Counted from the first letter of the stretch, positions 43,078-50,298 are shown. The stretch is 64,000 bases of DNA from JAGLOK01 sp963675575 (GCA_963675575.1 OY776378.1:1612001-1676000), one strand, 5' to 3'. Notes: a model not told the origin generated them from the letters alone. Program-made: numbers and translations.

Positions 43078-43552
43078 GGTAACCGCCTCCTAAATATGGT
43101 TGCAAAAGCCTTTGCGCCCTCACGCTTTTTATCACTAATTTTATGCCGAACGCGTCTGCGGTTTTAAGGCTCTCACTCATTGAACCCAAAGCGTAGCTTC
43201 GCACATTTCCCGCATAGGCGTTTGCCATGCTTGTGTCGCTTGTCGGGCTTGCTAGCTCCAATGCTTCGAGCGCCTGAGCGTCCTTAATATTTTGTGGCAC
43301 TTCGTCATCTTCGTGCAGGATATACTTTCTCGGAAACGCCATCTTCTGATCTTCGTCAGCTTTTATGCCGACGAATTTCAAGGAGTCGATTGCTGTCGCC
43401 GCATCTTTTAAATACATTTGCATGTCGCCATAGCTTAGCGCTTTCCATATCGGCTTCCTTTCATCATTTTCGAGCAACATGTTTTCATAATCGAAATAAT
43501 AATCTGCATCTTCTACCGTAATATAGGTGTTTTCGTTCACTTCAAAAGCCAT
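43067..43552 (-). CDS. Head-tail connector/adaptor protein (gp6/DnaT-like type)
   Basis: A 161-residue protein: FEVNENTYITVEDADYYF, WKALSYGDMQMYLKDAATAI, MAFPRKY. The pattern matches the phage adaptor family sometimes called DnaT-like. The ATG at 43,552 is chosen over one 12 bases upstream because TGAGGATT precedes it. Confidence 0.75.
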   Translation of the reverse strand: MAFEVNENTYITVEDADYYFDYENMLLENDERKPIWKALSYGDMQMYLKDAATAIDSLKFVGIKADEDQKMAFPRKYILHEDDEVPQNIKDAQALEALELASPTSDTSMANAYAGNVRSYALGSMSESLKTADAFGIKLVIKSVRAQRLLQPYLGGGYRVR

Positions 43553-43586
43553 AATAATCCTCACTTTTTTTATTTTCTCAACAAAA

Positions 43587-43610
43587 AAACCGCCTTATAT
43601 CAAGCGGTTT
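43587..43610 (-). terminator. Terminator at the end of the small zinc-finger gene
   Basis: AAACCGC / GCGGTTT around a ten-base loop, followed by T7 on the minus strand. It overlaps the stop codon of the gene at 43,610. Confidence 0.65.
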
Positions 43611-43762
43611 CATTTAGCTTCTTTGGTTTTATTTGTTGTTTTTTTAGCCGGTTGTTTCTTCTTCGGTTTTGGTTTGTTCTTCGGGTTCTCCTTGCATCGC
43701 TTTTCATGGAGTTTGACTGTTGGGGAGGAGAATTCGGTGTAGCAGTGGGTGCATGTTGGCAT
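43610..43762 (-). CDS. Small phage zinc-finger-like protein
   Basis: A 50-residue frame: CTHC at 4-7, HEKRC at 19-23 (a C-x2-C-x11-H-x3-C site), then a Lys-rich tail (KENPKNKPKPKKKQPAKK). AAGGAAGG precedes the ATG. Such small zinc-finger proteins are common between capsid and connector genes of siphophages. A shorter-than-usual gene that automatic finders could miss. Confidence 0.65.
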   Translation of the reverse strand: MPTCTHCYTEFSSPTVKLHEKRCKENPKNKPKPKKKQPAKKTTNKTKEAK

Positions 43763-43798
43763 GGTGTGTACCTTCCTTTATTAATTTTGGGTAAAGAA

Positions 43799-43819
43799 AA
43801 AGCTCACATTTAGAGCTTT
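43799..43819 (-). terminator. Terminator after the split membrane gene
   Basis: AAAGCTC-ACATTTA-GAGCTTT followed by T-rich sequence on the minus strand. Confidence 0.7.
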
Positions 43820-43862
43820 ATTGTAATTATTTATATTATATAGAATATAAAATTAGTTTAAG

Positions 43863-44141
43863 TTATTTAGATAATTTTATTCCTTTACCCTTTAAATTCA
43901 CGAAATAGCAATATTCATCTGTGGTTATACCTTGAGGTGCTAAATTGTAATCATACGAATATACTTCTGATATCTCTTCATCTTTAGTATCAGTTTTGTA
44001 GCTCAACTCCAAATTGACAACAATTCCATACCATTTTGTTCTATCAAAAATATCATATAATTCCTTTAAAATAATTTTATTCCCTGTATCATTAATCAGT
44101 GATATTGTAACTATTTTTTCTGAATTGATTGGTAATTGCAC
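43863..44141 (-). CDS. C-terminal part of a frameshifted membrane protein
   Basis: A 92-residue frame listed from a GTG. The frame is open further upstream to just past the stop of the preceding frame (FNIDDFNKECDELIQDQG). A one-base change near 44,188-44,195 would join it with the frame at 44,189-44,686 to give a protein of about 270 residues. The content is beta-rich with no family recognised. Not a phage gene by appearance. Confidence 0.5.
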   Translation of the reverse strand: MQLPINSEKIVTISLINDTGNKIILKELYDIFDRTKWYGIVVNLELSYKTDTKDEEISEVYSYDYNLAPQGITTDEYCYFVNLKGKGIKLSK

Positions 44142-44188
44142 GTTTCCTTGGTCTTGTATTAATTCATCACATTCTTTATTGAAATCAT

Positions 44189-44686
44189 CTATGTTAAACT
44201 AATTTTTCTTAATTGTAGCTCGGAAATAGCCACACTTCCAACGTTTACTAGTTTCAATTGAATAAAGGCTCCTAGAAATTTACCGTTAGGCGTATCTTCA
44301 GCAAAAGAGTAATCATAATTAAAATATTTATGAAAATATTTTGTATAATTTTCATAAATCCTAGGAATTGATTTCTTAGTAATCAATATACCTTCATTAA
44401 AATAAATCTCTAAGCTAGGTTTATATTTTCCTTCCTCTAATTTCATAAGCTTTTTGTTCTGAAATAACGCAACAATACCTAAAAATAATGTTCCTATAAA
44501 AGTCAGAACAGCTCCAATAAAAAGGAGTATTTCGCCTGCACTTATATGTGAATTGATTAGTGGAAAATAATCACCTATCCAGAAAGGGATTTGTGTGAAA
44601 ATCACTAATATAAATACAGATAAAAATACTCCTAAAATTAGTAATAGTATTACCCACCATTTTTGATACCATTTCTTTTCTTTCAT
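44189..44686 (-). CDS. N-terminal part of a frameshifted membrane protein
   Basis: A 165-residue frame with two membrane helices (WWVILLLILGVFLSVFILVI and ILLFIGAVLTFIGTLFLGIV) and a soluble part ending FIQLKLVNVGSVAISELQLR. It stops at 44,189, where the next frame continues without its own start. GAGGTGATT precedes the ATG. Accessory gene inside the prophage between connector and coat genes. Confidence 0.6.
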   Translation of the reverse strand: MKEKKWYQKWWVILLLILGVFLSVFILVIFTQIPFWIGDYFPLINSHISAGEILLFIGAVLTFIGTLFLGIVALFQNKKLMKLEEGKYKPSLEIYFNEGILITKKSIPRIYENYTKYFHKYFNYDYSFAEDTPNGKFLGAFIQLKLVNVGSVAISELQLRKISLT

Positions 44687-44748
44687 ACAATCACCTCTTC
44701 AACATATTTTACCATATATGCCAAGAGGAGCACAATATAATTCATTCC

Positions 44749-44845
44749 GCCCTCTCACACCTTCGATGTGTCGGGCGCTTTTAGGGGATTCTTGGGGGCT
44801 GCGCCCCCAAACCCCGGCTTTGGAGTAGTGATATAAGCTGTGCGG
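44749..44845 (-). repeat. Dispersed hairpin repeat, copy 4
   Basis: On the minus strand: CCAAAGCCGGGGTTTGGGGG, the stem TTGGGGGC-GCA-GCCCCCAA (44,782-44,800), then GCGCCCGACACATCGAAGG and GTGAGAGGGCGG. Same layout and loop as copy 2 with a different but perfectly paired stem. Confidence 0.75.
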
Positions 44846-44984
44846 TTTTTCTTATTTGAAACTCCACTTCCCATTTGTATGGGATAATAATATAATGTTC
44901 TATTATAAAATATCAGAATTAAAACCGCTCTGCTTATCAAAATCTGCGGACATGTGCCAAATATTTAATTCGTACTTCTAAAAA

Positions 44985-45436
44985 CCGCATACAAAGCGCG
45001 AATGGCAAAAAAGCACGAGAATCTTTGGTTCGGAGTTTTTGTCATTCGTAAGACCTCGCCCGAAAAAGCTTTCGGGCGAATTAACCCCTAACACAGAGAA
45101 CAACCTGCAAGACAGCATGAAGGAAGAGAATAAGGGGTAATAGGGTGAAAAAGAAGAATAAGGCTGTCAATGCCGCTTGTCCCCTGTGTTAAGGTAATGT
45201 CATAATATGCTCTGTTGACCAACTTTGACGGGCATGTACCGACAAAGTTAACGGCAACTAAGATAAATTATCGTATAAAGCGTAAAATGTAAAAAAGCAT
45301 GAGGACTTGTCCGAATTTTTTGCATTTTATAAGATAAATCGGCGGTAATAAAATTACCGCCGATAAAGCGAACGCAGTGAGCGTCCTCGCTAAGAAGCGT
45401 TAGCTTCGAAAGCGAAAGGTTAAGCGAAGCTTAACC
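44985..45436 (+). ncRNA. Candidate large structured RNA, antisense to the phage genes
   Basis: Gene-free DNA with nested stems on the plus strand. Unit A: arms 44,998-45,011 / 45,036-45,049, inner stem 45,019-45,023 / 45,027-45,031, then hairpin 45,056-45,065 / 45,070-45,079. A central domain closed by TAACACAG / CTGTGTTA (45,089 / 45,184) holds GACAGC / GCTGTC. A hairpin AACTTTG-A-CGG / CCG-A-CAAAGTT spans 45,221-45,249. Unit B repeats unit A: arms 45,282-45,296 / 45,316-45,330, then hairpin 45,338-45,364. Between A and B four arm pairs change on both sides, and G-U pairs occur only if the plus strand is the RNA. Ends are uncertain; TATAAT at 44,891 may be a -10. Related in kind to large phage RNAs such as ROOL or GOLLD, but I cannot assign a family. 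Confidence 0.55.
45418..45436 (-). terminator. Hairpin overlapping the coat gene stop
   Basis: GGTTAAGC-GAA-GCTTAACC, a perfect 8-bp stem that includes the TAA stop of the coat gene. There is no T-run, so termination is not assured. Confidence 0.4.
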
Positions 45437-46555
45437 GAGTCGCACATGTGCCAATTCGGGATAGATAGTCTTAAACCCATACAGAACGTCCATAGACATG
45501 ATTTCCTTTTTGGAAGTAATGTCATAGGAGCGAACAACTCGGAGAGTGATTCCGTTGTAGCTTGTAACATAGCCATCAGCGTCGCTAGGCAAAGCCAGAG
45601 CGCGGGTAACAAACGCGAAAGCGTTTTTGTGGAAGCCCACGTTACGAACAGATCCACCGGCTGCTGCGTCTGCGAACACGATGTCGGCGTTATCGGCGAT
45701 GCCGCCGATAGGTGCTTCGGGATAGAATGATACGCTTGCGATGGCGTTGCTTGAAGCGTCCGCGCTGTCGGCGGTCACTGTATATGTAGCACCGGCTATT
45801 GTCATCAGATCACCCTTTTTGAGGCCGCCCGTCATAGCGCTGGCATCTATCGCCATTGTTGTCGCGTCAGCTGCTACAGCACCGTTTACCTTAGGCGAAG
45901 TTGCAGCTGTCGCTCCGCCGGCCACATGGTTATATACATCCTGTGAGTAGTAGTTGGATAAGCCGTAGATTTTGCCAATCTCGCCTTCACGCAGGGCTTT
46001 AGCTTCACCGCTTTCGTTTAGACGGATGAGGTTGTTAATCTCGGTGAATTTCGTGTCAGCGTCAACATCCCAAACAGCCGAGCGATCCGAGCTTGGAGCT
46101 TTGCGTGTGTTAAGCCCTTTGCGTATTGCGGAAAAGTCCTCTAAGGTTGATGGTGTTGTTCCTGCCACGCCCGAAAAATACGGTATATCGCGAACCAACT
46201 GCAAGCCTTCAGCGTTAATTTTCTCCGCGAGCGCCACAGCCATAGGTCCTGACACTTTGTCCACGAAGTCCGGTACGGAAAGGCTCAGGTCTTTGGATGA
46301 AACTTCAACCGAAACATCGGCGAGTCTGTCCATTACTATGTCGACTGACGACATGTTCGAGTCCTGAATTGTTATTGTGCCTGAAAAGTCGTTTGCCTCA
46401 TATACGGGCGGCTTTTCAATCTGGATTGTTTCGCCTTTGCCCACGAAGTCGGTTGAGTAGTCCTGATGGACGAGGTTTGGGAAAACGAGGTTGTTTGCAA
46501 GCACCGGAAGCGCTTCCCTCGCTATATTTTTCATAGTTAAAAATGAATTTGCCAT
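45431..46555 (-). CDS. P22 coat protein-like major capsid protein
   Basis: A 374-residue protein of the P22 gp5-type coat family, with the HK97 fold plus an inserted domain. Signature start ANSFLTMKNIAREALPVL-NNLVFPNLV, then DFVGKGETIQIEKPP and DVSVEVSSKDLSLSV. An Ala-rich insertion (GAVAADATTMAIDASAMTGG) matches the inserted domain. AAGGAG precedes the ATG. Gene-free structured DNA lies directly downstream. Confidence 0.9.
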   Translation of the reverse strand: MANSFLTMKNIAREALPVLANNLVFPNLVHQDYSTDFVGKGETIQIEKPPVYEANDFSGTITIQDSNMSSVDIVMDRLADVSVEVSSKDLSLSVPDFVDKVSGPMAVALAEKINAEGLQLVRDIPYFSGVAGTTPSTLEDFSAIRKGLNTRKAPSSDRSAVWDVDADTKFTEINNLIRLNESGEAKALREGEIGKIYGLSNYYSQDVYNHVAGGATAATSPKVNGAVAADATTMAIDASAMTGGLKKGDLMTIAGATYTVTADSADASSNAIASVSFYPEAPIGGIADNADIVFADAAAGGSVRNVGFHKNAFAFVTRALALPSDADGYVTSYNGITLRVVRSYDITSKKEIMSMDVLYGFKTIYPELAHVRLG

Positions 46556-46595
46556 TAATGTAACTCCTTAAATTTTAGTTTGTTTCGGCAAACAG

Positions 46596-47183
46596 TTATT
46601 TCTTAAACTTAATATTATAGAAAGTCTTGTCATCGAGCCTATCGGGGCTAACGCTTAGCGTTTGCGCGGCCGACTTTGGCGGATTTGTTCCTCCGCCTGT
46701 GTCGCGCGATATCTCAAACATATAAGGATCGCTTGATTTAATCGACTCAATCTGTTCGGTAAGCCCGGTAAGAGCGCCGTCTTTGAGCACTATTCGACTT
46801 TCGTCAATCAGCGCGCGCACGGCTTTCATATTCTTAGCCTTGGCTTTGGTCAGCGCGGCCATTATGGCGGTTTCAATCTTTTCTTGCAATAGTTTTTGTT
46901 CAAACTGCCTGCCAATTAGTTCTTTTTCCTGCTGTAATTTTTGAACTGTCGCCTGTAAAAGCGCGATAGCGTTTTGCGCTTCTTTAGCCGATGCGGTATT
47001 TTGCTGCGCGTTTTTAAGCTCGGCTTCCAGCGCCGCCACCTTTTCCATCGCCGCCATAAATTTTTCCTTGGCTACATAGCCGCCTTGGGCTAGGTTGGCA
47101 ATCTTAATGTCGGTGCGGTCAGCCAGCTTTTGCGCCACCGCCAGGTACAGTTCGTCGCCTAGAATTGGTTTTAAAAATTCCAT
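46596..47183 (-). CDS. Phage scaffold protein (GP20-like)
   Basis: A 195-residue, mainly coiled-coil protein (VAALEAELKNAQQNTASA, TVQKLQQEKELIGRQFEQKL) with the start EFLKPILGDELYLAV, matching phage minor structural GP20/scaffold proteins. It lies directly before the coat gene as usual. AGGAGGAAATA precedes the ATG. In intact phages the portal and terminase genes lie upstream; none is present here. Confidence 0.8.
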   Translation of the reverse strand: MEFLKPILGDELYLAVAQKLADRTDIKIANLAQGGYVAKEKFMAAMEKVAALEAELKNAQQNTASAKEAQNAIALLQATVQKLQQEKELIGRQFEQKLLQEKIETAIMAALTKAKAKNMKAVRALIDESRIVLKDGALTGLTEQIESIKSSDPYMFEISRDTGGGTNPPKSAAQTLSVSPDRLDDKTFYNIKFKK

Positions 47184-47192
47184 TATTTCCTC

Positions 47193-47261
47193 CTAGTTGT
47201 CGTTTAGGAGTTGTAGTGGTCTAAAAAAGTTACAGGCATCGCAAATAACGAAGATTTGCAT
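47193..47261 (-). CDS. Possible 22-codon leader frame ahead of the scaffold gene
   Basis: MQIFVICDACNFFRPLQLLN and two more residues, ending in TAG within the scaffold ribosome binding site (CTAGGAGG). A second CTAGGAGG lies 15 bases before its ATG. The ATG lies inside a hairpin (GTCT-A-AAAAAG / CTTTTT-C-AGAC, 47,219-47,273). It could be a translation-coupled leader or the end of a lost phage gene. Confidence 0.3.
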   Translation of the reverse strand: MQIFVICDACNFFRPLQLLNDN

Positions 47262-47309
47262 CCTTTTTCAGACTGTCCTCCTAGATTTTTTTGATATGGT
47301 CTACTCCAT

Positions 47310-47485
47310 GGGGGAGCTTCCTGCGCAAAGCCCCGCAGGATAGGCACTCTCGGAAAGTTTTATTTCCAAGATATATTCAAATACTGCGCATATGGCACAA
47401 TGACCCGGGAAACAAGCTCCCTTGTCATCGCCGTTGCCAATTTTCGCAGTTGAATAGCTTCGTAAGGTTTCTGACGAAAACCTTT
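47310..47485. other. Gene-free structured stretch upstream of the scaffold gene
   Basis: Nested stems: CCTGCG / CGCAGG (47,320 / 47,334), GGAAA / TTTCC (47,352 / 47,363), and a layered hairpin 47,376-47,454 made of TTCAA / TTGAA, CTGCG / CGCAG, GGCA / TGCC, ATGAC / GTCAT and GGGA / TCCC. GGCACTCT at 47,343 also occurs in the 190-bp repeats at 48.3 and 48.7 kb. The coding strand of any RNA is not clear. Confidence 0.5.
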
Positions 47486-47498
47486 TGGGTATAAAAAA

Positions 47499-47516
47499 AG
47501 CACTCCTTAGAGTGCT
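47499..47516 (-). terminator. Terminator of the gene at 47,542
   Basis: AGCACTC-CTTA-GAGTGCT followed by T7 on the minus strand. Confidence 0.85.
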
Positions 47517-47541
47517 AAAATCTAATTTTTAATTCTTTATA

Positions 47542-48033
47542 CTATTTATTTGTGTTTTTAATTATAATTTCTCCGTCAAAAATATCCAATAGCTGTTTTT
47601 CCCTATTTGGGACTTCGGCTCTAAATAGAAAGACACTTAAAATAAGCCCAAAAAAGAATAAAACTGCAAGCCAGACTGACAATTCTTTCGATAAACTATT
47701 GATTAATGAGAATATTGCTCCTAATCCAGTTATTAAGTACCAAAATGCTACACCAATCTTAAATGAAATAGCAACGTGCATTTTCACCTCTACTAATACT
47801 CCTCTTTCCATTTCTATAATTCTACCATTTATTACAGGTAACCCAGTATTTCTATATTTTATTTTTGGTATTATTGAAAATTCATTATCTTTAACAATTC
47901 CATTAAATGATTTTACGCTTTTATTATGTTTTAAAAAAGTATTCTTTTCACCAACATTACTTTTTAATGCAGATATTACTTCATTTTTGGTTTTATTCGT
48001 TTTTATATTAAATCTTTTACTATATAAACCCAT
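47542..48033 (-). CDS. Two-helix membrane protein of unknown function
   Basis: A 163-residue protein. Soluble N-terminal part (SFNGIVKDNEFSIIPKIKYRNTGLPVINGRI), two membrane helices (FKIGVAFWYLITGLGAIFSLI and WLAVLFFFGLILSVFLF), and a short C-terminal tail. The N-terminal pattern is found in small bacterial membrane proteins of unknown role. No clear ribosome binding site at the chosen ATG. Confidence 0.55.
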   Translation of the reverse strand: MGLYSKRFNIKTNKTKNEVISALKSNVGEKNTFLKHNKSVKSFNGIVKDNEFSIIPKIKYRNTGLPVINGRIIEMERGVLVEVKMHVAISFKIGVAFWYLITGLGAIFSLINSLSKELSVWLAVLFFFGLILSVFLFRAEVPNREKQLLDIFDGEIIIKNTNK

Positions 48034-48314
48034 TAGTCTTATTATGCAATGTTAAAAAAACTGCATATCCTCTCACCCACATTATACCAATCAAGTTGAG
48101 TAATGGAAAGAAGGAAATCTCTCTTATTTTATACAACTCCGCACCCCTGTCGCCGACAAACTTATGATTGTTTGCAAGCTTCATGACGGCTGGGATCTTT
48201 TTTTTCTTTTTCTTTGGCGGTGACGCTTCGCATCCCCGCGCCTTTATCACACTTCTCATTTCCTAACATTCTAATCAAACTACCAGCTCCGCAGAGCTGT
48301 TCCCTGAAATATAT

Positions 48315-48506
48315 TTAAAAGTGTGCGAGCCCTCCCACTCAGTTAAGGTAAAGGCACTCTGCCGAAATAGCCTCCTGTGGGGGCTTGCGTCTTTTGGTTA
48401 CTTTTTTAAAAAAGTAACACCAAGCGGTAGCGATACCAAATATAGCATTAATACAAAGCTTCGTTTTGACAAGCACGCAATTTATACAACTGCCAATTAA
48501 ACTAAC
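48315..48506 (+). repeat. 190-bp direct repeat, copy 1
   Basis: Begins TTTAAAAGTGTGCGAGCCCT and ends near AATTAAACTAAC. It contains a palindrome GTTACTTTTTTAAAAAAGTAAC-type core. It differs from copy 2 by two or three substitutions and about one single-base gap. Confidence 0.85.
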
Positions 48507-48668
48507 TTGCCTCCCACAAGCCCCCGCTTGTGCGCAGTAATATAATATACTTTCCTTAGAAAATTCGCACTTGTATAAGTTCATTTCAAAAATGAAAGCA
48601 GATTATATCAGGAAGTTTGAGAAGAAAGCCTACGCTTTCAATTATCACGAAGCCAACCGAGAATTATG

Positions 48669-48861
48669 TTTAAAAGTGTGCGAGCCCTCCCACTCAGTTA
48701 AGGTAAAGGCACTCTGCCGAAATAGCCTCCTGTGGGGGCTCGCGTCTTTTGGTTACTTTTTTAAAAAAGTAACACCAAGCGGTAGCGATACCAAATATAG
48801 CATTAAAACAAAGCTTCGTTTTGACAAGCACGCAATTTATACAACTGCCAATTAAACTAAC
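48669..48861 (+). repeat. 190-bp direct repeat, copy 2
   Basis: Same sequence about 355 bases downstream of copy 1, in direct orientation. Short matches also occur near 13,376 and 47,343. Confidence 0.85.
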
Positions 48862-48916
48862 CTCATCCCTTTACATCCCACCCGATTCCACGGTATTATA
48901 TAAGCAGAGGTAAATC

Positions 48917-49579
48917 ATGTTCAAAGTCAAACCGGAAAAGCTAACCTACAGCAAGCCGCCAAAAGACAACGTAGCCTATACCAACAAAATGGATAAAATG
49001 TATTCATGGTCAGCTAAAGCTTATGACGGTTTTATGGTTGTGTTTCCGTTGTGGAAAAAGTGGCTAAAGTCCATACTTCCCTACGTTAAAAGCGGTATGC
49101 TTCTCGAAGTCTCTTTTGGACCGGCATGGCTTATGCAAAAGTACCCAAGCGATATTGAGCTCTACGGTTTAGACTATAACGAAACAATGGTTAAGCGAGC
49201 TAAAGCGAAGCTTACAAAAAATAATATAAATGCCCAAATAATTAAAGGCAATGTTGAAAACATGCCATATTCGGATAATAGCTTTGACACTGTGGTAAAC
49301 ACGATGGCTTTCACCGGATACCCTGACGGAAAAATCGCCATCAGCGAAATGCTGCGAGTCCTCAAACCAAACGGCGTTTTGCTGCTGCTTGACTACGATT
49401 ACCCTCCCAATCGCAATGTCTTTGGCTATCTTTTTGTCCGCTTTATCGAACTATGCGGTGATATCATAAAAGACATTCCAAAGCTCATTACCGATGCAGG
49501 TGCAACCTATGAGCGTAAATTAATCGGCGGTGCAGGAAGCATTCAGCTATTTATAATAACAAAAAGCTCCGACCAATAG
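48917..49579 (+). CDS. Class I SAM-dependent methyltransferase
   Basis: A 220-residue protein of the Methyltransf_11 type: motif I region MLLEVSFGPAW (a degenerate form of the usual E/DxGxGxG), LYGLDYNETMVKRAKAKL, GNVENMPYSDNSFDTVVNTMAF, MLRVLKPNGVLLLLDYDYP. Substrate unknown. AGAGG lies ahead of the ATG. Confidence 0.82.
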   Translation: MFKVKPEKLTYSKPPKDNVAYTNKMDKMYSWSAKAYDGFMVVFPLWKKWLKSILPYVKSGMLLEVSFGPAWLMQKYPSDIELYGLDYNETMVKRAKAKLTKNNINAQIIKGNVENMPYSDNSFDTVVNTMAFTGYPDGKIAISEMLRVLKPNGVLLLLDYDYPPNRNVFGYLFVRFIELCGDIIKDIPKLITDAGATYERKLIGGAGSIQLFIITKSSDQ

Positions 49580-49637
49580 TTCGGAACCTCCAAAACCTTA
49601 CTCTACTATCCTACCAAACTTTAGCCTGTAATATTAT

Positions 49638-49659
49638 ATAACACTAAAAAAAGTGTTAT
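49638..49659 (+). terminator. Hairpin after the methyltransferase gene
   Basis: ATAACACT-AAAAAA-AGTGTTAT, an 8-bp stem without a T-run. Confidence 0.4.
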
Positions 49660-49678
49660 GTACCGCTATATACAGAAA

Positions 49679-49703
49679 AACTCACGGATTCATTTCGTGA
49701 GTT
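49679..49703 (-). terminator. Terminator of the Ada-like zinc-tail gene
   Basis: AACTCACG / CGTGAGTT around a nine-base loop, then T5 on the minus strand. Confidence 0.75.
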
Positions 49704-49734
49704 TATTCAAAATTTTTCAAACTGATTTAAAGCG

Positions 49735-50208
49735 TTACGGCTCACACCGCTTACACGGCCGCTTCCCATGTGCCAGAGCATCTTCAACAGAATCATACAA
49801 AACAAAATTGCTAAGTTTAATATCCCCCACCGAATTGCACCAAATATAATGAAATACCTCAGAGCGTTTCGATCCGCAATACTCAGCGCCATACGGTACT
49901 TCAACAGAAGCATTATCTTTTAGGTAAATCGTCTTTGTTTCCGGTACAGCAGTGGGTTCTGGGGTGGGCGCAGGAGTTTGGGTTGGTGTTGCCGTGGGCT
50001 CTGGGGTAGGAATGGGAGTGGAAGTATCCGTCGGCGCTTGAGTTTCCATATCAGCAGATTGCATCACTGCATTTGCTGCACTCAAGCTCAAAGAATCAGT
50101 CTTATCCACTTTATCATCTTTGTCAGTTACAGTTCCGATAAGCCCCAGTAAAACAACAGCACCGATTATTATATATTTGCGATTTTTCTTATTAGCTGAA
50201 AATTTCAT
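49735..50208 (-). CDS. Membrane-anchored protein with a C-terminal Ada-like metal-binding domain
   Basis: A 157-residue protein: an N-terminal membrane helix (KYIIIGAVVLLGLIGTV), a Pro/Thr-rich linker (TPTQTPAPTPEPTAVP), and a C-terminal domain with YCGSKRSEVFHYIWCNSV and GKRPCKRCEP, the pattern of the zinc-binding domain of Ada. The domain is common at the end of clostridial exported proteins. The ATG at 50,208 has CGGGGAGA ahead; an ATG at 50,247 is in frame but unlikely. Confidence 0.75.
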   Translation of the reverse strand: MKFSANKKNRKYIIIGAVVLLGLIGTVTDKDDKVDKTDSLSLSAANAVMQSADMETQAPTDTSTPIPTPEPTATPTQTPAPTPEPTAVPETKTIYLKDNASVEVPYGAEYCGSKRSEVFHYIWCNSVGDIKLSNFVLYDSVEDALAHGKRPCKRCEP

Positions 50209-50298
50209 ATAATCTCCCCGAAATAGTATATATGAAATATTATACACATAATTATGTATAATAGGTATTATTTGTGCTAATAAAAAGAAAAAAATAAA

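Larger units (their letters stand above)
25313..47183 (-). mobile_element. Degenerate siphophage-type prophage with cargo
   Basis: Minus-strand phage genes in normal late-operon order: scaffold, coat, connector, tail completion, major tail, chaperone G/GT, truncated tape measure, distal tail, baseplate, fibres, XhlA-like protein, holin, lysin. Missing: terminase, portal, integrase, replication and regulation genes, and most of the tape measure. Non-phage genes are inserted at three places (33.5-39.4, 40.5-41.3, 43.9-44.7 kb). Ends are set by the outermost phage genes; no att repeats were found. Confidence 0.8.
48034..48916. other. Gene-free stretch dominated by a duplicated repeat
   Basis: Open frames here are derived from repeat sequence, with no codon bias or ribosome binding sites. 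Two 190-bp direct repeats make up nearly half of it. Confidence 0.6.

Noticed and set aside
45400..45657. An 85-codon minus-strand frame at the end of the coat gene
   Set aside because: It lies in another frame of the well-supported coat protein gene.
25313..47183. Integration (att) repeats at the prophage ends
   Set aside because: No matching direct repeat was found by eye near 25.2-25.3 and 47.2-47.5 kb; no integrase is present.
47184..48033. Terminase or portal gene upstream of the scaffold gene
   Set aside because: No frame of suitable size exists; the next gene is a small non-phage membrane protein.
48020..48259. A 79-codon minus-strand frame
   Set aside because: Starts in repeat-rich DNA with a poly-Lys run from a T-tract; it lacks a ribosome binding site and overlaps the neighbouring gene's start.
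48571..48855. A 94-codon plus-strand frame reading through repeat copy 2
   Set aside because: It is made almost entirely of the 190-bp repeat, lacks a ribosome binding site and has no protein-like composition.
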